Source: Flavobacterium phycosphaerae
Lineage (GTDB): Bacteria; Bacteroidota; Bacteroidia; Flavobacteriales; Flavobacteriaceae
Assembly (NCBI RefSeq): GCF_010119235.1
Contig: NZ_JAAATZ010000001.1
Location: 2,324,501 to 2,388,500 of the forward strand
Reading direction: 5' to 3'
Length of the DNA stretch: 64,000 bases
Made by a program: the position numbers and the translations under genes. A model generated the notes under the pieces. It saw nothing but the letters and a program-made list of their open reading frames with translations. It ran no database searches and was not told where the DNA came from. Position 1 is the stretch's first letter, and the number at the start of each line of letters is the position of its first letter. Below, piece after piece: positions 43,889 to 52,034 of the stretch.

Positions 43889-45169
43889 ATGTCAGTTTTA
43901 GAAAAAGTAACTTCAACCGATGCCATTGCATTAGAAAACAAGTATGGAGCCCACAATTATCACCCTTTACCGGTTGTACTCAACAGAGGAGAAGGCGTAT
44001 ATGTTTGGGATGTAGAAGGTAAAAAATATTATGATTTCCTTTCGGCTTATTCGGCCGTGAATCAGGGTCATTGTCACCCTAAAATTGTGGGAGCTATGAC
44101 AGCGCAGGCGCAAACGTTAACCTTAACGTCGCGTGCTTTTTACAATGATAAATTAGGCGTTTACGAAGAGTATATCACTAAGTATTTTGGTTTTGACAAA
44201 GTATTGCCGATGAATACCGGTGCCGAAGCTGTAGAAACCGCTTTGAAATTGTGTAGAAAATGGGCTTACGAAAAGAAAGGCATCTCCGAAAATGAAGCGC
44301 AAATCATTGTTTGTGAAGGCAACTTCCACGGAAGAACGACTACTATCATTTCGTTTTCCAATGATGAAAATGCCCGTAAAAACTTTGGTCCGTATACTGC
44401 AGGATTTATAAGAATACCTTACGATGATATCGAGGCGTTGGAAAAAGCCATCAAGTCGTCTAAAAATATTGCCGGATTCTTGGTAGAACCTATACAAGGA
44501 GAGGCCGGTGTTTATGTACCAAGTGAAGGGTATCTGGCTAAAGCCAAATCATTGTGTGAAGACAATAACGTATTGTTTATAGCCGATGAGGTTCAAACCG
44601 GAATTGCTCGTACCGGTTCGTTATTAGCCGTTTGCGGTAATTGTAGTTGCGAAAAACAATGTGAAAAACAACCCACATATGTTGCCCCGGATATTTTAAT
44701 TTTAGGAAAAGCTTTGTCAGGTGGCGCTTATCCGGTATCGGCTGTATTGGCTAATGATGCTATTATGAATGTAATTAAACCGGGACAACACGGTTCTACT
44801 TTTGGCGGTAATCCTATCGCTGCGGCAGTAGCTATTGCTGCTTTGGATGTAGTAACTGAGGAAAAATTGGCCGTAAATGCAAGACGTTTAGGTAAACTTT
44901 TCCGTTCTGAATTGGCTAAGTATATTGAAACGTCCAATATTGCTACGTTGGTTCGTGGTAAAGGATTACTTAATGCTGTAGTGATTAATGATACCGAAGA
45001 AAGTGATACCGCCTGGAATATCTGTATGGCTTTACGTGATAACGGTTTATTGGCCAAACCCACTCATGGTAATATTATTCGTTTTGCACCGCCTTTGGTT
45101 ATGAATGAAGAGCAATTATTGGATTGTGTTTCGATCATTATCAAAACCTTAAAGCAGTTTGAAAACTAA
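43889..45169 (+). CDS. rocD: Ornithine--oxo-acid transaminase
   Basis: PLP enzyme of 426 residues that converts ornithine and 2-oxoglutarate to glutamate semialdehyde and glutamate. [20 protein letters not shown] and [19 protein letters not shown] are diagnostic, the PLP Asp is in [10 protein letters not shown], and the PLP Lys is in [13 protein letters not shown]. Between TGSLLAV and APDILI it carries the Cys-rich segment [17 protein letters not shown], longer than the usual turn there. The gene is followed 34 bases later by a DUF5362-like membrane protein. Confidence 0.95.
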   Translation: MSVLEKVTSTDAIALENKYGAHNYHPLPVVLNRGEGVYVWDVEGKKYYDFLSAYSAVNQGHCHPKIVGAMTAQAQTLTLTSRAFYNDKLGVYEEYITKYFGFDKVLPMNTGAEAVETALKLCRKWAYEKKGISENEAQIIVCEGNFHGRTTTIISFSNDENARKNFGPYTAGFIRIPYDDIEALEKAIKSSKNIAGFLVEPIQGEAGVYVPSEGYLAKAKSLCEDNNVLFIADEVQTGIARTGSLLAVCGNCSCEKQCEKQPTYVAPDILILGKALSGGAYPVSAVLANDAIMNVIKPGQHGSTFGGNPIAAAVAIAALDVVTEEKLAVNARRLGKLFRSELAKYIETSNIATLVRGKGLLNAVVINDTEESDTAWNICMALRDNGLLAKPTHGNIIRFAPPLVMNEEQLLDCVSIIIKTLKQFEN

Positions 45170-45203
45170 TCAGTAACCTTTTAACCAACCAACCTTTATA
45201 TTT

Positions 45204-45683
45204 ATGGAAAACCAAAACAATTTAACGTTAAATGATCAAGCTGTTGATGCCCTTAGAGTAAGTGCTAAATGGACTATGTTTTTATCAATTCTCGGTTTTA
45301 TCGGCATCGGATTTATGTTGCTGGTGGGCCTATTCATGTCGGTCGCAATGTCTGCTATGCCAACAGAAGCACCCGTAATGGGTGGCGGTATGATGGGCGG
45401 AATGCTCGGTGCCATGAAAGGAGTTATAGCAGTTGTATATATTGTCCTGGCATTAGTTTATTTCTTCCCTATTTATTATTTGTACAAATATTCAAAAGGA
45501 ATTAAAGACGCGATTGATAGCAGTAACAGTGATTTATTGTGCAATGCTTTGGTTAACTTAAAATCACACCATAAGTTTTTAGGGATAGTTGCCATAGTGT
45601 GTATTTCGATGTACATCTTGTTTTTTATTGGTATTGCCATATTTGCTGCCAGTTTCGCAAGCAGTGCAGCATCCGGAATGTAA
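45204..45683 (+). CDS. DUF5362-like membrane protein
   Basis: A 159-residue membrane protein. The N-terminal part (TLNDQAVDALRVSAKWTMFL) enters a helix, a Gly/Met-rich loop follows (PVMGGGMMGGMLGAM), then two or three more helices, with YLYKYSKGIKDAIDSSNSD between them. This resembles DUF5362 proteins in Flavobacteria. Function unknown. It lies 34 bases after rocD, ends before a terminator, and may be cotranscribed with it. Confidence 0.72.
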   Translation: MENQNNLTLNDQAVDALRVSAKWTMFLSILGFIGIGFMLLVGLFMSVAMSAMPTEAPVMGGGMMGGMLGAMKGVIAVVYIVLALVYFFPIYYLYKYSKGIKDAIDSSNSDLLCNALVNLKSHHKFLGIVAIVCISMYILFFIGIAIFAASFASSAASGM

Positions 45684-45703
45684 TAAAAAAATATATACAG
45701 TTT

Positions 45704-45732
45704 AAAACCAGCTTATCCGGCTGGTTTTTTTA
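45704..45732 (+). terminator. Terminator after the DUF5362-like gene
   Basis: AAACCAGC and GCTGGTTT form a stem around a seven-base loop with a T tract. Confidence 0.78.
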
Positions 45733-45755
45733 TTTTTGAGCATTAAAGAAATGTT

Positions 45756-45971
45756 ATGAAAAAACTAATACTGCCCGTAATGCTTGTGGCTATAGTGGTT
45801 GGTTTATACGAACAAACCAAGGCCAAGCCTAATATATTTATCTTAATCATTGCCATCGTAATCTTTATGTATGGTATGATGCGATTGAGTGCTAAAACAT
45901 TGCACAACCAGAATCACAGTATTGAAGACAAAACCATAGAAGAGGAAGATGATGCTAACGAAGGGAGATAA
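45756..45971 (+). CDS. Small membrane protein upstream of the Smr gene
   Basis: A 71-residue protein with two hydrophobic segments (LILPVMLVAIVVGLY and IFILIIAIVIFMYGMM) and an acidic C-terminus (DKTIEEEDDANEGR). No family recognised. Its last 20 bases overlap the next gene, so the two are translationally coupled. Confidence 0.7.
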   Translation: MKKLILPVMLVAIVVGLYEQTKAKPNIFILIIAIVIFMYGMMRLSAKTLHNQNHSIEDKTIEEEDDANEGR

Positions 45972-46488
45972 GGTTTCGGTTTTAGACGATGCTATTGACG
46001 GCATTGTGATGGAGGTTAAAGGTTCGGAGGTTACTATTGAAACCACAGACGGTTTTATGATGACCTTCAAAAGCAGTGAGCTGATTAAAACAGCCGGTGC
46101 TATGAATATTAATTTCAATAAAAATCAGGTCATCAGCGAAAAAGAAGTTGCCAAGCCCAACTATACCAATAAAGAAAAGAAGAATAAAAGAGAAAATCCG
46201 ATTCCCGAATTTGATTTGCATATTGAGAAGTTAGTCAAAAGCTATAAAGGGATGAGCAATTACGAAATCTTAACCCTGCAATCGGAAACTGCTAAAAAGC
46301 ACATTGAGTTTGCTCTTAGAAACCGAATTCCCAAAATAGTATTTATTCATGGAGTAGGTGATGGGGTTTTAAAAGCGGAACTCGACTTTATGTTGGGGCG
46401 TTATGAGATGATAACCTTTCAAGATGCCAACTATCAAAAATATGGTATAGGCGCCACCGAAGTTTATTTCAAACAAAACACTAAATAA
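45952..46488 (+). CDS. Smr-domain protein (DUF2027-like N-terminus)
   Basis: A protein of about 178 residues. The N-terminus (LTKGDKVSVLDDAIDGIVME) is a small SH3-like barrel, similar to the start of DUF2027 proteins. The C-terminal Smr domain has FDLHIEKLV at its start and the motif IPKIVFIHGVGDGVLK, where Smr proteins have HGxGxG. The family is linked to nuclease activity and ribosome rescue or DNA mismatch processes. I use the second of two adjacent ATG codons. It overlaps the upstream small gene by 20 bases. Confidence 0.88.
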   Translation: MLTKGDKVSVLDDAIDGIVMEVKGSEVTIETTDGFMMTFKSSELIKTAGAMNINFNKNQVISEKEVAKPNYTNKEKKNKRENPIPEFDLHIEKLVKSYKGMSNYEILTLQSETAKKHIEFALRNRIPKIVFIHGVGDGVLKAELDFMLGRYEMITFQDANYQKYGIGATEVYFKQNTK

Positions 46489-46517
46489 AAAAGTCCCGAT
46501 TCTTATCGGGACTTTTC
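46488..46517. terminator. Bidirectional terminator after the Smr gene
   Basis: AAAAGTCCCGAT and ATCGGGACTTTT form a strong stem between convergent genes. Confidence 0.82.
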
Positions 46518-46571
46518 ATTTCCAAAACTAACCAAATTATATATTTACTCTAAACTAAACTTTATTATTAA

Positions 46572-46945
46572 TTAAGCTACTGCGCTTTCTTGAGAAACAA
46601 CTTTTTTCAAGATAGATCTAACCAAAACACTGTTAGTAGTAACACCGGCGTTGATTAATTGTTTTTTACCGAAGTTAGAAGCGTTTGTTTTTACTTTGTT
46701 AGTGTTGTTTCCTCCAACTAACCAAGAAGCAACATCCATAGTGTTAGAAGCTACTGCAGTTTCAGTTGTAACAACCATTGTAGTTTCTTTAGCAACAGAA
46801 ACTTGAGTTGTAGTAGTTGGTAAAACTTTAGTAGTAGTGTTTTGTCCAAATACTCCAGTTGATGATAATACTAATAAAACGAATAAAACAAATAATCTAA
46901 CGTTAGTTACATTTTTTGAGTTGAAGTGTTATTAGCTGTTGTCAT
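46572..46945 (-). CDS. Thr/Val-rich secreted small protein, frameshifted
   Basis: The ATG at 46945 starts MTTANNTSTQK, after which the frame stops. Adding one base to the six-T run at 46912-46917 (plus strand) gives a 124-residue protein. It then has a signal-like hydrophobic stretch (VRLFVLFVLLVLSSTGVFG), a Thr-rich region (NTTTKVLPTTTTQVSVAKET) and a C-terminal part with NASNFGKKQLINAGVTTNS. No family recognised. The Thr/Asn-rich composition suggests an exported surface or matrix protein; this is inference. The joined frame is my reconstruction. Confidence 0.6.
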
Positions 46946-47302
46946 GATATTTTGTTTTTGTTGTTATTTCTTGAGTCAAAACTACGGCGACAGTCCTCAC
47001 AGCGGAAATATTTTCGATAACTAACCTCAAAAGTCGTTTAATCGACAAAACCAATGAATTCGGGGGTTTTCAGCGTTTTTTTTGTGTCGTTCGTCTAGGA
47101 AATGTTAAAAAAACGTGTAGTTTACCGATGAAAAACCAATAAATTCCATGAACGACATTACCCTTTACATTTTATCGACCGGATAGTCGATGAGTGACCA
47201 AATCTTAGTAAATTAGCGTCATATTATTATTTAGGATTTGGGAATTAGGAATTAGGATTTCAAACTTTTCAAAAATCCTAAATCATCAAATCCTTAATCA
47301 AA
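46946..47302 (+). other. Intergenic region with a shared motif and an AATTAGG repeat
   Basis: This 357-base stretch has no gene. It has the 15-mer GTGTAGTTTACCGAT (47115-47129), seen again before the CAP lipoprotein gene. A short AATTAGG-type repeat (about 47224-47260) lies near the next gene. Several TCGAT and TCGAC words are scattered through it. Confidence 0.55.
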
Positions 47303-47635
47303 ATGAAAGTAGAACACAAAGGCCACACCACTATTATTAAAAACACCCAAGGCAATACAGCGGATTTTTTGCAAAAGCTGCTTCACGAATGCCATTCGTA
47401 TAAAAACCAAAACCTAATCCTCGACCTATCGCACGACAAAGAACTCACCATGGAGGATGTAAAAGCATTTGCTGATATAACCAAATCACATAAAAAGGAG
47501 AAAAAGTCTTTGGTTTTGGTAGCCGATAATGTGAACTACAATGCTGTGCCTAAAAGCATTACTTTGGTGCCCACACTATTGGAAGCGCATGACATCATAG
47601 AAATGGAAGAAATTGAACGCGACTTAGGATTTTAG
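47303..47635 (+). CDS. STAS-like small protein upstream of ribonuclease Z
   Basis: A 110-residue soluble protein with MKVEHKGHTTIIKNTQGNT, LILDLSHDKELTMEDVKAF and a C-terminal LEAHDIIEMEEIERDLGF. The alternating strands and helices suggest a STAS/SpoIIAA-like fold. Similar genes precede ribonuclease Z in Flavobacteria. It ends 4 bases before that gene, so the two are an operon. Function unknown. Confidence 0.72.
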   Translation: MKVEHKGHTTIIKNTQGNTADFLQKLLHECHSYKNQNLILDLSHDKELTMEDVKAFADITKSHKKEKKSLVLVADNVNYNAVPKSITLVPTLLEAHDIIEMEEIERDLGF

Positions 47636-47639
47636 TATA

Positions 47640-48548
47640 ATGAAATTAACCATACTGGGCTGCTACGCTGCCACCCCAAGATCGATTACCAATCCCACGG
47701 CTCAAATTCTGGAAATAAGAAACCGTATGTTCCTTATTGATTGTGGCGAAGGAACGCAGGTGCAGTTGCGCAAAAACAAGCTCAAGTTTTCCAAAATCAA
47801 CCACATCTTTATTTCGCATTTGCATGGCGACCATTTTTATGGACTTGTTGGGTTGATTTCTACCTTCATGCTGCTCAACCGACAAACCGATTTGCATGTG
47901 TACGGACCCAAAGGCATTAAAGAAATAATATTGTTGCAACTGCGCTATTCTAATTCTTTTACGGGCTATAACCTGTATTTTCACGAACTGGAATCCAAAG
48001 AGAGCGAAGTGGTTTTTGAAGATGAGAAAGTAGTGGTTAAAACCATTCCGCTAAAACACCGCATTTATACCAATGGTTTTTTGTTTCAGGAGAAAGCCAA
48101 AGAAAGAAAGCTAAATGTTGCAGCAGCCGAAGACTATAATATAGATCCCGTTTATTACCGAAAAATAAAGTACGGCGGCGACATCACTTTAGATGACGGA
48201 ACCATCATTCCAAATGCCGAATTAACCTTTGACCCTGAACCGGCGAAAAGCTACGCCTTTTGCAGTGACACTATGTATGATGAATCCATTATTCCGATAA
48301 TTCAAAACGCTGACGTGCTTTACCACGAAACCACTTTCCTGGAAACCGAAGCCGACAAAGCCGAAAAAACCATGCACAGTACCGCCAAAGAAGCCGCTAG
48401 AATTGCTCTTAAAGCCAATGTGGGCGAATTGATTTTGGGCCATTACAGCACGCGTTACAGCAATATTGAACTTTTTAAAGAAGAAGCGGTTACCATTTTT
48501 CCTCACACGGTCTTGGCTGATGATGGTAAAGTATTCGACTATAAGTAG
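47640..48548 (+). CDS. rnz: Ribonuclease Z
   Basis: Metallo-beta-lactamase-fold endonuclease that trims tRNA 3' ends. The 302-residue protein has the zinc motif SHLHGDHFYGLVG, a second zinc Asp in AFCSDTMYDESI and His in LYHETTFLE and LILGHYSTRYS, all in order. The long insertion EKAKERKLNVAAAEDYNIDP is part of the flexible arm in this family. It is 4 bases after the STAS-like gene. Confidence 0.95.
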   Translation: MKLTILGCYAATPRSITNPTAQILEIRNRMFLIDCGEGTQVQLRKNKLKFSKINHIFISHLHGDHFYGLVGLISTFMLLNRQTDLHVYGPKGIKEIILLQLRYSNSFTGYNLYFHELESKESEVVFEDEKVVVKTIPLKHRIYTNGFLFQEKAKERKLNVAAAEDYNIDPVYYRKIKYGGDITLDDGTIIPNAELTFDPEPAKSYAFCSDTMYDESIIPIIQNADVLYHETTFLETEADKAEKTMHSTAKEAARIALKANVGELILGHYSTRYSNIELFKEEAVTIFPHTVLADDGKVFDYK

Positions 48549-48584
48549 GAGCGAAAGGCTCGGGCTTTGTGAGTAATCGCAATT

Positions 48585-48640
48585 CCTGCTGTCCGCGCTA
48601 CACGGTAGCCACTCCCATCAGGGCTAAAGAGGAGTCCTTA
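48585..48640 (-). repeat. Dispersed hairpin repeat, copy 1
   Basis: Read on the minus strand, AGCCCTGATGGGAGTGGCTA leads into CCGTGTAGCGCGGACAGCAG. Its core GCTACCGTGTAGC is a hairpin. It closely matches the copy at 63013 and shares its ends with the copy at 51606. Confidence 0.7.
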
Positions 48641-48687
48641 TTTTACCTAAAAACTTAGTAACTTTACACCAAGAGAATCCTACTATA

Positions 48688-49332
48688 ATGAAAGACTTAA
48701 GCAACTATAGAAAATCCTACGAGAAAAGCGAACTGCTGGAAACCAACATTCCGGAAGATCCTATCAACCTATTCCATAAATGGTTTTACGAAACCGAAGC
48801 GTTTAACGGTACCGAAGAAGTTAATGCTATGACGGTCGCTACTCATGGTTTAGATGGTTTCCCAAAATCTCGTGTGGTATTACTCAAGAAGTTCAACGAA
48901 GAAGGATTTATTTTCTACACCAATTACAATTCTGAAAAAGGAAAAGCCATAATTGCCAATCCTAAGGTATGTCTTTCGTTTTTTTGGCACAGTATGGAGC
49001 GTCAAGTTATAATTAAAGGAATAGCCGAGAAAACCGCTGAAATCATTTCGGATAATTACTTTGATTCCAGACCCGATGGCAGCAAGCTGGGCGCTATTGT
49101 TTCGCCACAGAGTGAAGTGATTCCGTCACGCGATTTTTTGGATGAAAAATTAAAACAACTTGAAACCGACTTAGCAGGAAAAACCATAGTAAGACCTGAG
49201 CATTGGGGTGGCTTTTTAGTCCGTCCTGTTGAAGTAGAATTTTGGCAGGGAAGAGCCAATCGTCTTCATGATAGGATACGTTATCAACTCCAAGACGATT
49301 ATGCTTGGAAGATTGATCGTCTGTCACCTTGA
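48688..49332 (+). CDS. pdxH: Pyridoxamine 5'-phosphate oxidase
   Basis: FMN enzyme of 214 residues that makes pyridoxal 5'-phosphate. Typical motifs are NAMTVATHGLDGFPKSRVVL, FYTNYNSEKGKAI, RQVIIKGIAEK and the C-terminal EFWQGRANRLHDRI and WKIDRLSP. It is full length and followed by a terminator. The product, PLP, is the cofactor of the nearby aminotransferases. Confidence 0.96.
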   Translation: MKDLSNYRKSYEKSELLETNIPEDPINLFHKWFYETEAFNGTEEVNAMTVATHGLDGFPKSRVVLLKKFNEEGFIFYTNYNSEKGKAIIANPKVCLSFFWHSMERQVIIKGIAEKTAEIISDNYFDSRPDGSKLGAIVSPQSEVIPSRDFLDEKLKQLETDLAGKTIVRPEHWGGFLVRPVEVEFWQGRANRLHDRIRYQLQDDYAWKIDRLSP

Positions 49333-49362
49333 AATAATATAAACAAATCGTGTAATTATATA

Positions 49363-49386
49363 AGCCACTCTTCGGAGTGGTTTTTT
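49363..49386 (+). terminator. Terminator after pdxH
   Basis: GCCACTC and GAGTGG form a stem with a TTCG loop and a T tract. Confidence 0.8.
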
Positions 49387-49462
49387 AGTTTTGGCGGTAT
49401 GCAATTTCAGCATCGATGAAATGCACTTAAGTAAGAATTACTCTTATATAAAACAATAAAAA

Positions 49463-49477
49463 GTGTAGTTTATCGAT
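49463..49477 (+). promoter_or_regulatory. Motif shared with the 46946-47302 region
   Basis: GTGTAGTTTATCGAT matches the sequence at 47115-47129 at 14 of 15 positions. It lies about 130 bases before the CAP lipoprotein gene. Possible binding site; the factor is unknown. Confidence 0.4.
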
Positions 49478-49604
49478 TTTATTTGTGTTTTAAACGATAA
49501 AATACGTAAAATTGTCTAACCAAATCAAACAATACGTTCTGTCAATATTAATTCAATAAAGTGTTTGCCCCACATCTACTTTATTAAAAACTTAACCTAC
49601 TACT

Positions 49605-50108
49605 ATGAAAGCAAAAATGTTTAGAGCATTGTTGCCGTTAGCAATCGTGTTCACTATGGTATCTTGTTCTTCTGATTCTTCTGAAGACACTACAGCAGAC
49701 AAAAAAGTTGTAACTACCTACAATTACAACGACACTGAGTCAAAGCTGGTTACTTTAATCAACAATTACCGTCAAAGCATTGGATTGAATACTTTAGAAG
49801 TTATCAATCACATCTCTTACAAATCAGAAGAGCACAACCTTTACATGATTGAGAATAAAGTGGTAAACCACGATTACTTTCAACAACGCTCAGACAATTT
49901 CAAACAAGTATTAGGAGCAGAAAGAGTAGGCGAAAACGTAGCTTACAATTACAACACTGCAGAGAGTGCTTTCAGTGCCTGGATGAACAGTCCGACACAC
50001 AGAGCCAACATTGAAGGGAATTTCACCCATTTCGGAATTTCCGTAACGACTGACCCGGTATCCGGGAGAAAATATTACACTAACATGTTTATTAAAAAAT
50101 TACCTTAA
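49605..50108 (+). CDS. CAP-domain (SCP-like) lipoprotein
   Basis: A 167-residue lipoprotein with lipobox VSC and a Ser/Asp-rich linker (SSDSSEDTTADKK). The CAP domain starts LVTLINNYRQSIGLNTLEV and contains VVNHDYFQQR, VGENVAYNY, WMNSPTHRANIEG and a C-terminal YYTNMFIKK. CAP proteins are secreted and of mixed function (lipid binding or protease-like). It is transcribed alone with a long leader of about 270 bases. Confidence 0.9.
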   Translation: MKAKMFRALLPLAIVFTMVSCSSDSSEDTTADKKVVTTYNYNDTESKLVTLINNYRQSIGLNTLEVINHISYKSEEHNLYMIENKVVNHDYFQQRSDNFKQVLGAERVGENVAYNYNTAESAFSAWMNSPTHRANIEGNFTHFGISVTTDPVSGRKYYTNMFIKKLP

Positions 50109-50171
50109 TAACCATGCGTACAAAGAGAAAATAATAGTTTGATTATTGTTTTGTTTGATTTTGACAGATCT

Positions 50172-50200
50172 AAAAACCCACTTCCCCAAGTGGGTTTTTT
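50172..50200. terminator. Bidirectional terminator
   Basis: AAAAACCCACTT and AAGTGGGTTTTTT form a stem between the convergent CAP lipoprotein and fumC genes. Confidence 0.82.
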
Positions 50201-50202
50201 AG

Positions 50203-51588
50203 TTATATCATATCCTCCGGTTTTACCCAAGCTTCAAAATCTTCAGCTGTTACATAGCCCAAACGAATGGCTTCTTCTTTTAAGGTGGTTCCATTTTGGT
50301 GAGCAGTTTGTGCAATTTCGGCAGCTTTGTAATATCCAATCTTGGTATTTAAAGCGGTAACCAGCATCAGTGAATTGTTTACCAACTCTTTGATGCGTTT
50401 GTAATTGGGTTCAATACCTTGAGCGCAATGTTCGTCAAACGAAGCACAAGCCTCACCTAACAAGCGTGCCGATTGTAAAAAGTTGGTTGCCATCATGGGT
50501 TTAAAGACATTCAGTTCGTAATGCCCTTGCAGCCCGCCAACCGTAATGGCTACATCATTGCCCATGACTTGAGCACAAACCATAGTCAAAGCTTCGCATT
50601 GGGTGGGATTCACTTTACCGGGCATAATAGACGAACCCGGCTCGTTTTCAGGAATGAGGATTTCTCCAATTCCGGAACGCGGACCTGAGGCCATCATTCT
50701 GATATCGTTGGCGATTTTCGTTAAGGCAACGGCTAATTGTTTTAAAGCACCATGACTTTCGACTATTGCATCGTGGGAAGCTAAGGCTTCAAATTTGTTG
50801 GGCGCTGTTACAAACGGATGGCCGGTAAATTGAGCAATGTATGCGGCGACTTTGACATCATAACCAATCGGGGCATTCAAACCGGTTCCAACCGCTGTGC
50901 CGCCAAGCGCCAATTCGGAAAGATGAGGTAAGGTATTTTTAAGTGCTTTAATTCCGTGATTGAGTTGTGCAACATAACCTGAAAGTTCTTGACCCAGCGT
51001 TAATGGGGTAGCATCCATCAAATGAGTGCGGCCAATTTTAACTACGTCTTTGAAAGCGTTGGCTTTGGTATCTAATGTATCGCGGAGTTTTTCAATATTA
51101 GGAATTGTAGTTTCTATAACCATTTTGTAGCACGCAATATGCATGGCTGTTGGAAAAGTATCGTTGGAGGATTGTGATTTGTTGACCTCGTCATTGGCTT
51201 TTAAAACGGGTTCGCCTTCGCCAATTTTAAAACCGGCGCGTACTTGAGCCCTGTTGGCAATGACTTCATTCACGTTCATGTTGCTTTGGGTGCCTGAACC
51301 GGTTTGCCAAATGACTAAGGGGAATTGGTCTTCTAATTGTCCGGCGAGGATTTCGTCACAGACTTGAGCAATGGCATCTCGTTTTGCTGCGGAAAGTACT
51401 CCTAAATCACAATTGGTATAGGCTGCTGCTTTCTTCAGATAGGCAAAACCGTAAATAATTTCTTTGGGCATAGAAGCAGTTGGCCCGATTTTGAAATTGT
51501 TTCGGGAGCGTTCGGTTTGGGGGCCCCAGTATTTATCGGCAGGGACTTTTACTTCGCCCATGGTATCACTTTCTATCCTAAATTCCAT
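50203..51588 (-). CDS. fumC: Class II fumarate hydratase
   Basis: A 461-residue enzyme of the TCA cycle that hydrates fumarate to malate. Signature [19 protein letters not shown], with the catalytic Ser, plus [19 protein letters not shown] and the [15 protein letters not shown] motif. Full length. A dispersed hairpin repeat lies just upstream of its start. Confidence 0.96.
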   Translation of the reverse strand: MEFRIESDTMGEVKVPADKYWGPQTERSRNNFKIGPTASMPKEIIYGFAYLKKAAAYTNCDLGVLSAAKRDAIAQVCDEILAGQLEDQFPLVIWQTGSGTQSNMNVNEVIANRAQVRAGFKIGEGEPVLKANDEVNKSQSSNDTFPTAMHIACYKMVIETTIPNIEKLRDTLDTKANAFKDVVKIGRTHLMDATPLTLGQELSGYVAQLNHGIKALKNTLPHLSELALGGTAVGTGLNAPIGYDVKVAAYIAQFTGHPFVTAPNKFEALASHDAIVESHGALKQLAVALTKIANDIRMMASGPRSGIGEILIPENEPGSSIMPGKVNPTQCEALTMVCAQVMGNDVAITVGGLQGHYELNVFKPMMATNFLQSARLLGEACASFDEHCAQGIEPNYKRIKELVNNSLMLVTALNTKIGYYKAAEIAQTAHQNGTTLKEEAIRLGYVTAEDFEAWVKPEDMI

Positions 51589-51605
51589 AATATGTGTTGT
51601 TTATA

Positions 51606-51694
51606 GGAGGAACCCTAGCCCGGATGGTAACGGCATCCTTTTGGCTCGTTGCAAACGAGGCAAAAGATATAGTGGACAGCCGGAACAGCTCCTA
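51606..51694 (+). repeat. Dispersed hairpin repeat, copy 2
   Basis: It opens GGAGGAACCCTAGCCCGGAT and closes GTGGACAGCCGGAACAGCTCC. The centre TTTTGGCTCGTT pairs with AACGAGGCAAAA, one mismatch. I know this pattern from other Flavobacterium intergenic regions; it may correspond to a structured RNA family such as Flavo-1, which needs a covariance search. Confidence 0.65.
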
Positions 51695-51746
51695 ATGATT
51701 ATTAACAAATTTACGGTTAAAACTGTTGAATAAAAATAGTTTTGTT

Positions 51747-51778
51747 TTTGGTCGACTGAATTATTCAACTTACATTTG
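51747..51778 (+). promoter_or_regulatory. Bacteroidetes promoter with -33 and -7 elements
   Basis: TTTG (51747-51750) and TACATTTG (51771-51778) have centres 26 bp apart, the ideal spacing. The ATG at 51806 follows. Confidence 0.7.
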
Positions 51779-51805
51779 CGTATAATTCAAAAAATTCCGG
51801 AAAAC

Positions 51806-51979
51806 ATGTTTGAATTTCAACAGTATTTAGGTTTCTTAGCGTTCTTAACCATTTTAACCATTGGTTTTTGGTTGATGATGTTCTTAGTCACTTTCATCGT
51901 TCCTTATTGGATTTTTGGTGGTGTGAAAGAATTATTGCAAGAAAGAAAAGCAAAAAGAGAAGCCGAACAAACAGCGTAG
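51806..51979 (+). CDS. Small membrane protein
   Basis: A 57-residue protein from the ATG at 51806 (MFEFQQYLGFLAFLTILTIG) with one long or two short hydrophobic segments, then VPYWIFGGVKELLQERKAKR and an acidic end. Its own well-formed promoter and terminator make expression likely. No family recognised. Confidence 0.72.
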   Translation: MFEFQQYLGFLAFLTILTIGFWLMMFLVTFIVPYWIFGGVKELLQERKAKREAEQTA

Positions 51980-51998
51980 TTTAAAACTAAGCGTTTAT

Positions 51999-52029
51999 AA
52001 AAAAGTCCCGATAATTCGGGACTTTTTTG
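51999..52029. terminator. Bidirectional terminator
   Basis: AAAAAGTCCCGA and TCGGGACTTTTTT form a stem between the small membrane protein gene and the convergent receptor gene. Confidence 0.82.
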
Positions 52030-52034
52030 TTATG

